Assembly (NCBI RefSeq): GCF_016907915.1 | Contig: NZ_JAFBCW010000013.1 | Location: forward strand, 1 to 64,000 | Reading direction: 5' to 3' | DNA: 64,000 nucleotides | Source of the DNA: Desulforadius tongensis | GTDB lineage: Bacteria > Bacillota > Desulfotomaculia > Desulfotomaculales > Desulfohalotomaculaceae | Made by a program: the position numbers and the translations under genes | Shown: positions 63,253-64,000 of the stretch, one piece after another | How the letters are laid out: every line of letters starts with the position of its first letter | Numbering within the stretch: the first letter of the stretch is position 1 | Notes under the pieces: model-generated | What the model was told of the DNA's origin: nothing | Databases searched by the model: none | The model's input: the letters and a program-made list of their open reading frames with translations, nothing else

Positions 63253-64000
63253 TTATTTATAAATAATTTTATCTGATATGGCACTTAATGAACTGGTTCC
63301 GGTTAAAATCATTGCCTGCTTCAGCTCATTGGTGTATTGATCAATAATTAACTTCACACCTTCGGCTCCGCCGCCAAAGGCACCTACCACCAGCGGGCGT
63401 CCCACCAGAACGGCATCTGCGCCTAAAGCCAGCAGCTTGATTACATCCACACCGGAACGAACACCGCCATCAGCCAGGATGGTCAGCTTGTCTCCAACTG
63501 CCTTGACAATAGCAGGCAGTACCTCTGCGGCACCGGGAGTGTGATCCAGAATACGGCCTCCGTGGTTTGAAACGACAATTGCAGCACAACCGGCTTCAGC
63601 AGCTATTTCTGCTTCATCCACTGTCATAATACCTTTTAAAATAAATGGCAGCTCGGTTGCTGAAACCAGCTCCCGTATTTCTTCTTTGGTTTTAGGACCC
63701 ACCGGCTGACCTTTTAAAGCCATGGTAACCAAACCTGCACCGTCAATATCCACTCCTACAGCTGCTGCACCGGCCTTTTCTGCAGTGCGAATGCGATTAA
63801 TAATTTCCTGCTGGGCCCTGGGCTTAATAATGGGAATTCCCCAACCCCTTTCTGCAGCAACTGCTTCAATGCCGGAATCATACATGGCTGGATCGGCGCC
63901 GTCACCGGTCAGGCCAATGGAACCTGCCCTGTGACTGCCGGATACTATCATGCTGATAAATTCCTTTTCGCTGAGGGCCCCTCCCATGTTGTATGTTGTT
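63253..64000 (-). CDS. FMN-dependent alpha-hydroxy-acid dehydrogenase, N terminus outside window
   Basis: The frame runs open to the right edge. Residues TTYNMGGALSEKEF at the edge continue upstream, so the ATG at 63987 is internal and roughly the first 90-100 residues of a ~340-residue protein are missing. It shows AGAAAVGVDIDGAGL, LKGIMTVDEAEIAAEAG, the catalytic histidine in VVSNHGGRILD and the FMN-phosphate loop LADGGVRSGVDVIK. It belongs to the lactate oxidase/LldD family. It is the most upstream visible gene of the lactate cluster. Confidence 0.9.
   Translation of the reverse strand, partial: TTYNMGGALSEKEFISMIVSGSHRAGSIGLTGDGADPAMYDSGIEAVAAERGWGIPIIKPRAQQEIINRIRTAEKAGAAAVGVDIDGAGLVTMALKGQPVGPKTKEEIRELVSATELPFILKGIMTVDEAEIAAEAGCAAIVVSNHGGRILDHTPGAAEVLPAIVKAVGDKLTILADGGVRSGVDVIKLLALGADAVLVGRPLVVGAFGGGAEGVKLIIDQYTNELKQAMILTGTSSLSAISDKIIYK

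Overview
The window looks like a chromosomal segment of an anaerobic, spore-forming, sulfate-reducer-like Firmicute of the Desulfotomaculum / Peptococcaceae type. The evidence is strong AAGGAGG-type ribosome binding sites, frequent TTG and GTG starts, the Firmicutes gene order aspS - 6S RNA - tcdA - rarA - rrf2 - iscS - iscU - mnmA - alaS - ireB - ruvX - DUF1292, a T-box leader before hisS-aspS, and a large lactate-utilisation operon built from CCG-domain Fe-S proteins. No tRNA or rRNA gene was recognised. The species assignment is inference.

Layout. 1-956 (-): a truncated coiled-coil protein made of 21-residue repeats. 1264-9373 (+): a complete type I-B CRISPR-Cas operon (cas6, cas8/cst1, cas7/cst2, cas5, cas3, a cas4-cas1 fusion, cas2), then a leader and an array of 30 repeats and 29 spacers (9655-11863). 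11944-12741 (-): a paralogue of the repeat protein, so the CRISPR locus sits between two paralogues. 12917-17083 (+): a starch-binding-like module, a GT4 glycosyltransferase and a nucleotidyltransferase/phosphomutase fusion. 17117-21683: a visibly A+T-richer island with an orphan LytTR response regulator, a TIM-barrel/LuxS fusion, a sugar-phosphate cyclase and a ribB remnant. 21754-26881: a DMT transporter and a polar amino-acid ABC system with two binding-protein/permease pairs and one ATPase. 27022-28155 (-): a small winged-helix protein and a FluC fluoride-channel pair. 28297-40319 (+): recJ, apt, relA, dtd, an MBL hydrolase, an ECF sigma/anti-sigma pair and T-box-controlled hisS-aspS. 40493-53431: 6S RNA and the conserved aspS-to-ruvX housekeeping cluster. 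53594-54985: a VanW protein. 55007-64000 (-): a lactate operon with its FadR-type regulator.

How the genes work together. The Cas operon, leader and array form one defence module. Its spacers include overlapping and near-identical pairs that record repeated encounters with related elements, and three spacers are hairpins. The central housekeeping block links tRNA charging (hisS, aspS, alaS), tRNA thiolation (iscS, mnmA) and Fe-S assembly (iscS, iscU under an Rrf2 repressor). The lut-type operon imports lactate and oxidises it through FAD and FMN dehydrogenases plus Fe-S electron carriers.

The most novel element is the 17117-21683 island. A full-length LuxS domain with all zinc and catalytic residues is fused to a xylose-isomerase-like TIM barrel that carries a ~139-residue insert. 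It is followed by a sedoheptulose-7-phosphate-cyclase-like enzyme and lies divergent from a LytTR regulator. I do not recognise this combination from described systems. A small-molecule (cyclitol or DPD-derived) pathway is my inference, not something the sequence proves.
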